6,279 bases of DNA from Treponema sp. (GCA_012799545.1 JAAZLA010000200.1:1-6279); one strand, 5' to 3'. Shown: positions 1 to 6,279, counted from the first letter of the stretch. Program-made: numbers and translations. The notes: generated by a model not told the origin, from the letters alone.

Positions 1-444
1 GAAAATGAAGATACGGGAGAAAAACATCAATTTCGCTTAGACCCCCTCGAGTCGATTGATTCAATTGCCTATGATACTTTTAGACAAAAACAGGACCTAC
101 TTTATTTTAAGGCGATTGCGCGTTCTATTGCAAAGTCCATGACTACCAACGTTTTGGATGCCGCAAGTCGCGTTGATCAAAACGGTGATGCAAGTGGCAT
201 ACTAGGGCTCTTGAGTATTGTTTCTCTCGTATCGAACGAGCTAACCGAAGTTGCTGATTTGCGAACCTCACGTTATTTCCCTGCAAAGGCTTCGGTTGGG
301 GGCATACATTTAGCGCCAGGAAGATATACAGTGCAGATACAATACAAAGATGCTTGGGGCGGAACTATTTGGCTTGAAACAATACAGGGCTTTGAATTGA
401 AAAGAAATACTATCAATTTAGTGGAGGGCATATGCTTACAATAA
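1..444 (+). CDS. C-terminal part of a COG3014-like uncharacterised envelope protein (5' end outside window)
   Basis: The frame is open from base 1 to a TAA at 442-444, giving 147 visible residues; the true start lies upstream. The Met codon at 139 is internal, because clear coding sequence (for example DPLESIDSIAYDTF) precedes it. The tail contains an amphipathic stretch (YFKAIARSIAKSM), then EVADLRTSRYFPA and HLAPGRYTVQIQY. This order (helical segment, 'ADLR..R.FPA', then a 'L.PG.Y.V' beta strand) resembles from memory the end of COG3014 proteins, predicted lipoproteins of unknown function often found beside LPP20 and LpoB-like genes. The next gene here is indeed an LPP20 lipoprotein, and it overlaps this one by 13 bp, which supports the assignment and implies one transcript. 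An outer-membrane or periplasmic role is inferred only. Any signal peptide would be outside the window. Confidence 0.6.
   Translation, partial: ENEDTGEKHQFRLDPLESIDSIAYDTFRQKQDLLYFKAIARSIAKSMTTNVLDAASRVDQNGDASGILGLLSIVSLVSNELTEVADLRTSRYFPAKASVGGIHLAPGRYTVQIQYKDAWGGTIWLETIQGFELKRNTINLVEGICLQ
423..427 (+). promoter_or_regulatory. Shine-Dalgarno site of the LPP20 lipoprotein gene
   Basis: GGAGG lies four bases before the ATG at 432, inside the last codons of the upstream gene. It supports ATG 432 as the start and suggests translational coupling of the two genes. The spacing is on the short side. Confidence 0.65.
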
Positions 445-1688
445 AAAGACGAAATAAAAATATACGAATACAGCTGCGTCGGGGACTTTTTTTAACATGT
501 GTGATTTTTTTCCTTTTCGTTTTTTTCTCTTGCGTGAGTACATCTGCTGTAGATCTTTCAGATGAAGCAGAGAAAAGTGAAGCTGCACAAAAAGCACGAG
601 ACGCTGCAAACAAAGGCTTTATGGACGAAATGGGGGAGGGTATTGGCATAGCAGATATTCCAGAATCTTTACCGGGAGGAGGAGCATTAAAGCCGAGCCA
701 GTTTGACGAACCCGAAATAGTTATCACTCAAAATATCAATACAAGCACAAAACAACCAGATTGGGTGAAAAACACTCAAACAAGTTTCCCGTCATCGCGC
801 TATTTAAGCGCTGTTGGTTCAGGCAAATCTACGAGTGAGGCTGAGAATGCTGCTATCGCTTCCATTGCACGTATAATAAAACAAAACGTTTCATCGACAT
901 TGGTTACAACTGAAAAGGATGCGGTAAGTTCTACAGGTGACTCTTCTAATCAATCGACGGTTGATGAAATTATTGAAACCTATGCTGTTGTTGATGCCCT
1001 TGTCGGTGTAAAAATTGCTGAATTTTGGTGGGATAAAAACGATATAGTCTATGCCCTTGCCTATGTAGATAAACAAGAAGCCGCAGAGTACTATGTAAGA
1101 AAAATGGGTGAAAATGAAAACGAAATAATGGAGAAAATTTCTGTAGCAAAAAATTCTCTCGGGCAATTTTCTTCTTTTAGCCTTGCCTTACAAGCCCTGT
1201 CTTTAGCCGAAGAAAATGAACAGTATATAGATATTTTATATGCGATGGATGCAAAAACAGCTCAGAGAAATACATTTCGCTACGGCTCGATTGTATCGGT
1301 TAAGGAATTTTCATATGCGGTTGCAGAAGCCATAGCCATAGATATTTCAGTTGTTGGAGATGATGATGGCAGAATTGGGCTTGCCTTGTCGACAATGCTC
1401 GCAAAATACGGATTTAAAACCTATATTGGAACTTCAAATGCAAATTATTTTTTAGATGCAGCAGTGAGTTTTGTTGACGTACCATCTGAACGAAATGTTT
1501 ATATACGCTATATTTTTTCTGCAAATTTAGTAGATAAAAAAACAACAAAAATTTTATTGCCTTATTCTGACAATAAACGAGAGGGACATGTTCATGAAGC
1601 AGGTGCAAAAGAGCGAGCAATACAATCCTTAGTGACAACAATTCAAGATGAGTATGCAAACTTTTTCGTTGATTTTATTCGCCGTTAG
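432..1688 (+). CDS. LPP20-family lipoprotein
   Basis: This is a complete 418-residue predicted lipoprotein of unknown biochemical function. The N-terminus has a basic region (KRRNKNIRIQLRRG), a hydrophobic core rich in Phe (about residues 19-32) and a cysteine at 34 preceded by F-F-S. That is a loose lipobox of the kind spirochaetes tolerate, so lipid attachment at Cys34 is likely. Residues 35-105 form a polar, probably flexible linker. Residues about 109-217 match the LPP20 pattern: PDWV (109-112), YLSAVGSG (124-131), an Ala-rich helix (AENAAIASIARII), then VGVKIAEFWWD and YALAYVDK (207-214). Residues about 280-418 form a second domain, including LVDKKTTKILLPYS, that I recognise only as a frequent companion of this domain. 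The start is fixed by GGAGG upstream and by the signal peptide beginning directly after it. The 3' end overlaps the convergent ABC gene by 14 bp. LPP20 proteins are named after a Helicobacter pylori outer-membrane lipoprotein; their role is unclear. Confidence 0.85.
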   Translation: MLTIKRRNKNIRIQLRRGLFLTCVIFFLFVFFSCVSTSAVDLSDEAEKSEAAQKARDAANKGFMDEMGEGIGIADIPESLPGGGALKPSQFDEPEIVITQNINTSTKQPDWVKNTQTSFPSSRYLSAVGSGKSTSEAENAAIASIARIIKQNVSSTLVTTEKDAVSSTGDSSNQSTVDEIIETYAVVDALVGVKIAEFWWDKNDIVYALAYVDKQEAAEYYVRKMGENENEIMEKISVAKNSLGQFSSFSLALQALSLAEENEQYIDILYAMDAKTAQRNTFRYGSIVSVKEFSYAVAEAIAIDISVVGDDDGRIGLALSTMLAKYGFKTYIGTSNANYFLDAAVSFVDVPSERNVYIRYIFSANLVDKKTTKILLPYSDNKREGHVHEAGAKERAIQSLVTTIQDEYANFFVDFIRR

Positions 1689-2370
1689 TTTGATCTTTAC
1701 TGTCAGCGATAAGCAAGCCGTCGCGTAAGGAAAGTTTTCTGTTTACAAAAGAGAGAACAAGCTCGTCATGGGTTGAAAAAAGAAAGGTTGTTTTTTGCTT
1801 TTCATTATGTTCTTTCATGAGGTGTAAAATAGTTTCAGCATTTTTTGAGTCGAGGTTTGCGGTTGGTTCATCCGCTAAAACTATCTGTGGTTTTTTTACG
1901 AGGGCTCTTGCAACAGAAACTCTTTGTTGCTGTCCTCCAGAAAGCTGGCTTGGTTTTCTTTTTTCATAACCTTCGAGCCCAACATTTTTTAGCATTTCAT
2001 AAACGAGATGCTTTATTTCTGCTTTTGAAAACATATTTTGAACTTCAAGAGCGAGTGCAACATTTTCATAGGCCGATAAGACGGGGATGAGATTATAACT
2101 TTGAAAAATAAAGCCTATTTTAGATTGGCGTATTTTTATTGTTTCTTGTTTTGTAAGAGAGACTAGATTTTTTCCATCGAGAAAAATAGAACCCGAACTC
2201 GCCGAATCGAGGCAGCCTATGAGATTGAGCAAGGTTGTTTTTCCAGAACCTGAAGGGCCAGAGAGCGCACTAAACTCACCATTTTGAATCCTCGTTGTGA
2301 TGCCACGGAGCGCCTGTGCTTCTTGCCCCTTTGTTGTGTAGTGTTTTTTTATATCTATAATTTCTATCAT
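1675..2370 (-). CDS. ABC transporter ATP-binding protein, LolD/MacB type
   Basis: This 231-residue cytoplasmic ATPase subunit would power an inner-membrane permease of the LolCDE/MacB/FtsX-like class, which handles lipoproteins, peptides or drugs from the periplasmic side. All nucleotide-binding motifs are present: Walker A GPSGSGKT (38-45), Q-loop at Gln90 in FIFQSYNLIP, signature LSGGQQQR (143-150), Walker B IVLADEP (163-169, catalytic Glu168), D-loop ANLD (171-174) and H-loop His201 in STHD. The FQ-YNL-P string and the LDSASSGSIFLDG segment are typical of the MacB/LolD branch. I chose ATG 2368-2370 (MIEIIDIKKHY), the canonical family start. The frame is open 27 codons further, but that extension lies inside the glutamine synthetase gene. 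The start is only 4 bp after that gene's stop and has just a weak GAG upstream, so coupling is likely. No permease gene is adjacent: downstream lies a convergent gene. The substrate cannot be told; lolD itself is possible. Confidence 0.88.
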   Translation of the reverse strand: MIEIIDIKKHYTTKGQEAQALRGITTRIQNGEFSALSGPSGSGKTTLLNLIGCLDSASSGSIFLDGKNLVSLTKQETIKIRQSKIGFIFQSYNLIPVLSAYENVALALEVQNMFSKAEIKHLVYEMLKNVGLEGYEKRKPSQLSGGQQQRVSVARALVKKPQIVLADEPTANLDSKNAETILHLMKEHNEKQKTTFLFSTHDELVLSFVNRKLSLRDGLLIADSKDQTNGE

Positions 2371-2374
2371 TTTT

Positions 2375-4462
2375 TTAAACTCGAAAGAGTAAATCAGCGT
2401 AGCTGGGAAAGGGCCAATGCTCTTTTGAAGTGAGACATTCCATTTCGTCACAACTTTCTCTTAATGCATTCATCGCAGGTATAATTTTTTCTGCATAATA
2501 TGTAGCTGTCTTCGTAACTCCTTCTATATCTTTTGTCTTATCTACTTCTTTTTCTAAGTTTTGTAGTTGCTCATCTGCTTGGTCAAATAAGCGAGCGAGC
2601 GTTTTTGCTATTCGCTTTTGTCCTTTTAACTTTGCTTGAGGCAAAGAAGTTTTTAAAGCATTCACCGTGTTTGCAATTTCATGAAGGTATTTGAGTACCG
2701 ATGGGAATATATCTTTTTTTGCCATGTCAATCATCGTAAGCGCTTCAATGTGTAATACCTTGCAATAGTTTTCCATAAGTACTTCATAACGCGATTCCAT
2801 TTCAAGCTCTGTATGTACCTTGTGCTTTGTAAATAAAAGGCGATTTTTTGTATCTAAAAAATACGGGAGTGCTTCGGCGGTGTTTTTTAAGTTCAATAAC
2901 CCGCGTTTTTTTGCCTCTCTTACCCAGGCATCATCATAGCCATTTCCATTGAAAATAATTCGGCTGTGTTTTTTTAAGTTATCTCGAATAAGTTGGTTCA
3001 GGCTTGATGTAAAATCTTCCGCCTTTTCCAAAACATCAGCGAATTGGCAAAAAGCGTCGGCAATGATTGTATTGAGCATAATGTTAGGACAAGAAATAGA
3101 TACGCTTGCACCGAGCGATCGAAATTCAAATTTGTTCATAGAAAATGCAAAGGGACTCGTTCGATTTCTATCGGTGCTGTCTTTTGGGAAAGAGGGGAGC
3201 GTGTCGACACCGAGGGTGAGAAGCTCAGCATTTTTTTTATTGTAGGGTTTTTCATCGCGGATGGATTCTAAAATCGTTGTCAATTCTTCTCCGAGAAAAA
3301 TAGAGATAATAGCTGGAGGGGCTTCGTGCCCTCCAAGACGGTGATCGTTTCCTGCTGTTGCAACTGATAGACGTAGTAAGTCCTGGTGTTCGTCAACTGC
3401 CTTAATAATCGCGGTTAAAATGAGAAGAAACTGTGCATTTTCTGAGGGTGAATCTCCTGGGTCCAAAAGATTTATGCCAGAGTCGGTAGATATGGACCAG
3501 TTATTGTGTTTCCCGGAACCATTTACTCCTTTAAAGGGTTTTTCATGAAGTAAGCAGGTCAGTCCATGTTTCACCGCAATTTTTTTCATTATTTCCATAG
3601 TAAGTTGGTTGTGATCTGCGGCAATATTTGTTTCGGTATAAATGGGGGCAAGCTCGTGTTGCGCGGGAGCGGTTTCATTGTGTTTCGTTTTTGCATAAAT
3701 ACCGAGTTTCCACAATTCTTCATCGAGCTCTTTCATGTAAGAGGCGATGCGCGGTTTAATAGCACCAAAATAGTGATCGTCGAGTTCTTGTCCTTTTGGA
3801 GGATGTGCACCAAAAAGCGTTCGATTACAAAAAACGAGGTCTTTGCGTTTAAAAAAAAGTTTTCTATCGATTAAGAAGTACTCTTGTTCACTTCCAACGG
3901 TTGAAATAACCCTCGATGTTTTTGTGCCAAAGAGTTTCATAATACGGAGAGCTTGTTTATTTAAAGCGGTCATTGAACGTAGGAGCGGTGTTTTTTTATC
4001 AAGAGAAAGACCGCCATACGAGCAAAAGGCTGTTGGGATACAGAGCGTATTGTCTTTTAAAAAAGCATAGGAGGTGGGGTCCCAGGTGGTATAGCCGCGT
4101 GCTTCAAAGGTTGCCCGCAAGCCGCCAGAGGGAAAACTTGAACCGTCTGGCTCTCCTTTTATTAACTCTTTTCCAGAAAAATCTATAATGGCATCTCCGT
4201 TTTTATCACGTGATAAAAAACTATCGTGTTTTTCTGCGGTAATGCCAGTCATCGGTTGAAACCAATGTGTATAATGAGTTGCACCTTTTGAAAGTGCCCA
4301 GTCTTTCATGCCCTTTGCGATAGCATTTGCTAAACGCAAGTCGAGTGGAGAGCCCTCTTTTATTGTTTTTTTCAATGCTGTGTATACATCGATTGAAAGA
4401 TATTCTTGCATTGCTGTATCGTTAAATACATTTGAGCCAAATATGTCTAAAATTGAACTCAT
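2375..4462 (-). CDS. glnN: Type III glutamine synthetase (GSIII)
   Basis: This cytoplasmic enzyme makes glutamine from glutamate, ammonia and ATP, the main route of ammonia assimilation. The 695-residue length fits GSIII (about 700) and excludes GSI and GSII (about 350-470). The N-terminal NVFND (11-15) is typical of the family. Catalytic-core motifs are GSEQEYFLID (190-199, metal-binding glutamates), HNETAPAQHE (261-270), NGSGKHNNWS (314-323, the ammonia/glutamate-site glycine and histidine loop), AGNDHRLGGHEAPP (370-383) and DRNRTSPFAF (431-440, the nucleotide/phosphate arginines). A long helical C-terminal region (about 550-680, with LEMESRYEVLMENY and a charged stretch) is the GSIII-specific extension. 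The start at ATG 4460-4462 is supported by GGAGG four bases upstream. The gene follows mraY after 76 bp and precedes the ABC ATPase by 4 bp. It appears intact. A T8 and an A8 run on the coding strand (A8 and T8 on the + strand near 3851-3858 and 3231-3238) do not break the frame. GSIII is common in Bacteroidetes, some cyanobacteria and spirochaetes. Confidence 0.96.
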   Translation of the reverse strand: MSSILDIFGSNVFNDTAMQEYLSIDVYTALKKTIKEGSPLDLRLANAIAKGMKDWALSKGATHYTHWFQPMTGITAEKHDSFLSRDKNGDAIIDFSGKELIKGEPDGSSFPSGGLRATFEARGYTTWDPTSYAFLKDNTLCIPTAFCSYGGLSLDKKTPLLRSMTALNKQALRIMKLFGTKTSRVISTVGSEQEYFLIDRKLFFKRKDLVFCNRTLFGAHPPKGQELDDHYFGAIKPRIASYMKELDEELWKLGIYAKTKHNETAPAQHELAPIYTETNIAADHNQLTMEIMKKIAVKHGLTCLLHEKPFKGVNGSGKHNNWSISTDSGINLLDPGDSPSENAQFLLILTAIIKAVDEHQDLLRLSVATAGNDHRLGGHEAPPAIISIFLGEELTTILESIRDEKPYNKKNAELLTLGVDTLPSFPKDSTDRNRTSPFAFSMNKFEFRSLGASVSISCPNIMLNTIIADAFCQFADVLEKAEDFTSSLNQLIRDNLKKHSRIIFNGNGYDDAWVREAKKRGLLNLKNTAEALPYFLDTKNRLLFTKHKVHTELEMESRYEVLMENYCKVLHIEALTMIDMAKKDIFPSVLKYLHEIANTVNALKTSLPQAKLKGQKRIAKTLARLFDQADEQLQNLEKEVDKTKDIEGVTKTATYYAEKIIPAMNALRESCDEMECLTSKEHWPFPSYADLLFRV

Positions 4463-4466
4463 AAAA

Positions 4467-4471
4467 CCTCC
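4467..4471 (-). promoter_or_regulatory. Shine-Dalgarno site of the glutamine synthetase gene
   Basis: On the minus strand GGAGG is followed by TTTT and then ATG. It fixes the start at 4462 and is the strongest ribosome-binding site in the minus-strand block. Confidence 0.75.
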
Positions 4472-4504
4472 ACGGATATTCTGAGATTAGGACTCATTTT
4501 ATTT

Positions 4505-4533
4505 ATAATATGAAAAAAACGCTTTCACTACAA
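4505..4533 (-). promoter_or_regulatory. Candidate sigma-70-type promoter for the glutamine synthetase gene
   Basis: In the gap after mraY the minus strand shows TTGTAG (4528-4533) and TATTAT (4505-4510) separated by exactly 17 bases. The -10 box matches the consensus in 5 of 6 positions and the -35 box in 3 of 6. Transcription would begin about 7 bases downstream of the -10 box and leave a leader of roughly 30-40 bases ending in the GGAGG. The 17-base spacer includes a T7 run. AT-rich gaps give such matches by chance, so this is a candidate only. No operator or inverted repeat for a nitrogen regulator is evident. Confidence 0.4.
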
Positions 4534-4538
4534 GTTGT

Positions 4539-5609
4539 TTAACGAACTTTAAATATTAAGCCCAACATTGCTATTGTAATAAGTATTTGTAAAATCATAA
4601 ATTTTACGAGAACCTGCGTTGATGACCATTGTCGAGAGCTTTTCATATGGTCGTGCAAAGGAAAGCGAATGTTTTGAAATAAGCGTACTTTGAAAAAGCG
4701 CAGAAGAAATACTTTGAGAAGTCCCATGCCCCCATTGAGTAAAATAATAGAAGAAGTTGCAAGGAGGAGGAAGGGATTTCCAGAAACTATAACAGAAGTT
4801 CCAATGTAGAATCCGAGCGCCCGACTTCCGGCATCTCCCATTAGTACCTTGCTGGGGAAGGCATTGTGCCAGAGGTAGCCCATGAGTACACCTGAAAGCG
4901 CGAAGGTAAGAATTGCCCATGAGGCACCGTCTTTTAGATGCGGTACCAGCAAATATGCTGAAATATCTTTATGCCCGATAATAAAATAAAAAATAATTCC
5001 CATAGTGATAAGGGCAATGAGGGCGAGGGTACTTGATAAGCCGTCGACACCATCAGTGCAATTTGTTGTATTTATAGAAACCCAAAGAATAATTGTGCTA
5101 AGTAGTATAAAAAGCCATTGAGGAATAGCAAAGGCTTGTGTAAAAAAAGGAAGCCAAATATGGAGTGCCTCGCCATTTAAAACTTTAGGGTTTAAGTGGT
5201 AAAGAATAAAAGAAGCTACTAGGCAAATGAGAAGATCGAACAAGGCTTTTCGATATTCTCCCCAAGGGAGGCTACTCTTGTCATCTAGAAAACCAAGGAT
5301 CATTGTGATCCAAGTGAGAATAACTATAGCAATTTGAAGAGCGGTGAGCGGTACAAAAAAGAAGGCTATGATAACAAAAATACTTATAAAAACAGCACCG
5401 CCACCAGTCGGTTTTCCTTTTGCTGCTTCAGAACCAGGGGTGAAATCCCTTCCTCTGTCCCTCGGAAGCTTTGGATATAGTTTTGGTAGAAAAAAATAAC
5501 TTATAAAGAAGCCGAGATATAAGGCGAGGGTAATTAAAACAGCATAGGATTTTAATAATCGAGCTGGTCCAAAAAAAGTGGCTAAATAGGTAGCGAGATG
5601 AAAAAGCAT
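4539..5609 (-). CDS. mraY: Phospho-N-acetylmuramoyl-pentapeptide transferase (MraY)
   Basis: This integral inner-membrane enzyme transfers phospho-MurNAc-pentapeptide from its UDP carrier to undecaprenyl phosphate, making lipid I, the first membrane step of peptidoglycan synthesis. The 356 residues match the family's usual 320-370, with about ten hydrophobic helices. Catalytic motifs are all placed correctly: the Asp pair at 109-110 (GFLDDKSS), NTTNCTDGVDGL (180-191), MGDAGSRALG (257-266, with the third catalytic Asp at 259) and PLHDHMK (317-323). The last is a variant of the usual triple-His motif, with Asp in the middle. The N-terminal GTPTMGG-like motif is GKPTGGG (65-71), also altered. 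The TDGVDGL core and the His motif distinguish it from WecA-type relatives. The start at ATG 5607-5609 has AGGAG six bases upstream. It lies 23 bp after purH, so both are probably co-transcribed. It is not next to murF or ftsW within this window, so it seems to sit outside a classical dcw cluster. Confidence 0.93.
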   Translation of the reverse strand: MLFHLATYLATFFGPARLLKSYAVLITLALYLGFFISYFFLPKLYPKLPRDRGRDFTPGSEAAKGKPTGGGAVFISIFVIIAFFFVPLTALQIAIVILTWITMILGFLDDKSSLPWGEYRKALFDLLICLVASFILYHLNPKVLNGEALHIWLPFFTQAFAIPQWLFILLSTIILWVSINTTNCTDGVDGLSSTLALIALITMGIIFYFIIGHKDISAYLLVPHLKDGASWAILTFALSGVLMGYLWHNAFPSKVLMGDAGSRALGFYIGTSVIVSGNPFLLLATSSIILLNGGMGLLKVFLLRFFKVRLFQNIRFPLHDHMKSSRQWSSTQVLVKFMILQILITIAMLGLIFKVR

Positions 5610-5615
5610 TTAATT

Positions 5616-5620
5616 CTCCT
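5616..5620 (-). promoter_or_regulatory. Shine-Dalgarno site of mraY
   Basis: AGGAG on the minus strand, six bases before the ATG at 5609, lies in the 23-bp gap after purH. It supports the chosen mraY start. Confidence 0.7.
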
Positions 5621-5632
5621 GAAAATATGCTG

Positions 5633-6279
5633 TTAGTGTTTAAAGTGGCGGCAGCCAGTAAAAATCATAGCAATTCCGAGTTTATTTGCTGCATCTATGG
5701 ATTCTTGGTCGCGCAAAGAACCACCGGGTTGAATAATTGCTTTTATTCCATATTTTGCAGCCTCTTCGACAGTATCGCTAAAAGGAAAAAAAGCATCACT
5801 TATTAACACTTCGGCATTTGAAAGTCTTTCTTTATCGGTGAATTGTTTTGCTCTTTCGAGGGCTTGAGATGCCGCCCAAATACGATTCGTCTGTCCCCCA
5901 GCTATTCCTATCGCTGTTTTATCCTTTGAGATGAGGATTGCATTTGATTTTACAAAAATTGCGACTATCATACCAAAGATCATCTCTTCTATTTGTTCTG
6001 GAGTCGGCTCGTGCTTTGTAACACGCTCCCAACGTTGGAATAATGCTCTGTCCCTATTTTGGACGAGTAAGCCGCCATCAACTGAAAGATATTCCCAATC
6101 TTCGTCGCTGGGAATATCTGCCACAATGAGACGTAGATTTTTTTTACTTGCAAAAACATCGAGAGCATCGTCAGTGAAACCAGGAGCTACAATTACTTCA
6201 AGAAAGGTTTTTACCATTTCTTCGGCAGCTTCTTTGTCTATGATAGCATTGGAGCCAACAATTCCTCCAAAGATAGATA
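5633..6279 (-). CDS. purH: PurH, C-terminal AICAR transformylase domain (5' end outside window)
   Basis: PurH carries out the last two steps of IMP synthesis: formylation of AICAR with 10-formyl-tetrahydrofolate, then ring closure. The 214 visible residues are the end of the transformylase domain. The frame is open to the window edge, and the codons before the Met at 6217 clearly belong (SIFGGIVGSNAIIDKEAAEE), so that Met is internal. Family motifs in order are SIFGGIV (1-7), FLEVIVAPGF, GGLLVQNRD (68-76), VKSNAI (109-114, the conserved substrate-site Asn), GIAGGQTNR (124-132), SDAFFPF (160-166), IIQPGGS (181-187) and the ending TGCRHFKH. The N-terminal cyclohydrolase domain and the Lys-His catalytic pair are upstream and unseen, so a stand-alone transformylase cannot be excluded. 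It is the first visible gene of the minus-strand series and ends 23 bp before mraY. Confidence 0.93.
   Translation of the reverse strand, partial: SIFGGIVGSNAIIDKEAAEEMVKTFLEVIVAPGFTDDALDVFASKKNLRLIVADIPSDEDWEYLSVDGGLLVQNRDRALFQRWERVTKHEPTPEQIEEMIFGMIVAIFVKSNAILISKDKTAIGIAGGQTNRIWAASQALERAKQFTDKERLSNAEVLISDAFFPFSDTVEEAAKYGIKAIIQPGGSLRDQESIDAANKLGIAMIFTGCRHFKH

Noticed and set aside
413..727. Minus-strand open frame of 104 codons opposite the lipoprotein start.
   Set aside because: It is antisense to a well-supported signal peptide and linker, and its product is low-complexity Ser/Ala/Lys-rich with no recognisable motif.
1705..1725. Possible hairpin GCGA...TCGC near the convergent gene ends.
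   Set aside because: The stem is four base pairs with a loop of about 11 bases and no following T run; it also lies within the coding end of the ABC gene.
2371..2451. N-terminal extension of 27 residues on the ABC ATPase (start at ATG 2451).
   Set aside because: The extension lies wholly within the 3' end of the glutamine synthetase gene and resembles no ABC N-terminus; MIEIIDIKKHY at 2370 is the standard family start.
3231..3858. A8 and T8 runs on the coding strand of glutamine synthetase as programmed frameshift sites.
   Set aside because: The frame is continuous through both and encodes conserved sequence; no alternative downstream frame or stimulatory structure is evident.
2949..4188. 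Several plus-strand open frames of 71-102 codons opposite glutamine synthetase.
   Set aside because: These are mirror frames of a highly conserved enzyme, with no motif, and overlapping one another.
4463..4538. Glutamine riboswitch or other structured leader before glutamine synthetase.
   Set aside because: The leader after the candidate promoter is only about 30-40 bases and shows no convincing stem pairing.
4549..4920. Minus-strand open frame of 123 codons overlapping the 3' part of mraY.
   Set aside because: It lies in another frame of the same strand within mraY, whose catalytic motifs are intact; the product has no family resemblance.

Overview
The window reads as an ordinary chromosomal segment from a low-to-moderate GC spirochaete, most likely a Treponema. 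The clues are a MraY of the form I associate with treponemes (an H-D-H version of the family's triple-histidine motif), a type III glutamine synthetase, and a lipoprotein signal with a relaxed, Phe-rich lipobox. The genus is an inference from protein style, not from a marker gene.

Layout. Two genes lie on the + strand. The first (1-444) is the 3' end of a gene that begins outside the window; it looks like the C-terminus of the uncharacterised COG3014 family. The second (432-1688) is a complete LPP20-family lipoprotein that starts inside the first gene. Four genes lie on the - strand, listed in transcription order: the 3' end of purH (6279-5633), mraY (5609-4539), a type III glutamine synthetase (4462-2375) and a LolD/MacB-type ABC transporter ATPase (2370-1675). 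The two blocks converge, and their last genes overlap tail to tail by 14 bp. The window is almost fully coding; the longest non-coding gap is 76 bp, between mraY and the glutamine synthetase gene.

How the genes may work together. The + pair probably encodes envelope proteins made in a coupled way. The - block mixes purine synthesis (PurH), peptidoglycan lipid I synthesis (MraY), ammonia assimilation (glutamine synthetase) and a transporter motor. Purine and amino-sugar synthesis both consume glutamine, which gives a loose metabolic link, but the grouping may simply be a housekeeping gene string. A plausible sigma-70-type promoter before the glutamine synthetase suggests that it and the ABC ATPase can also be transcribed separately from purH-mraY.

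I found no RNA genes, mobile elements, CRISPR arrays, riboswitches or convincing terminators, and no evidence of a new multi-gene system. The least-understood parts are the COG3014/LPP20 pair and the C-terminal half of the LPP20 protein.
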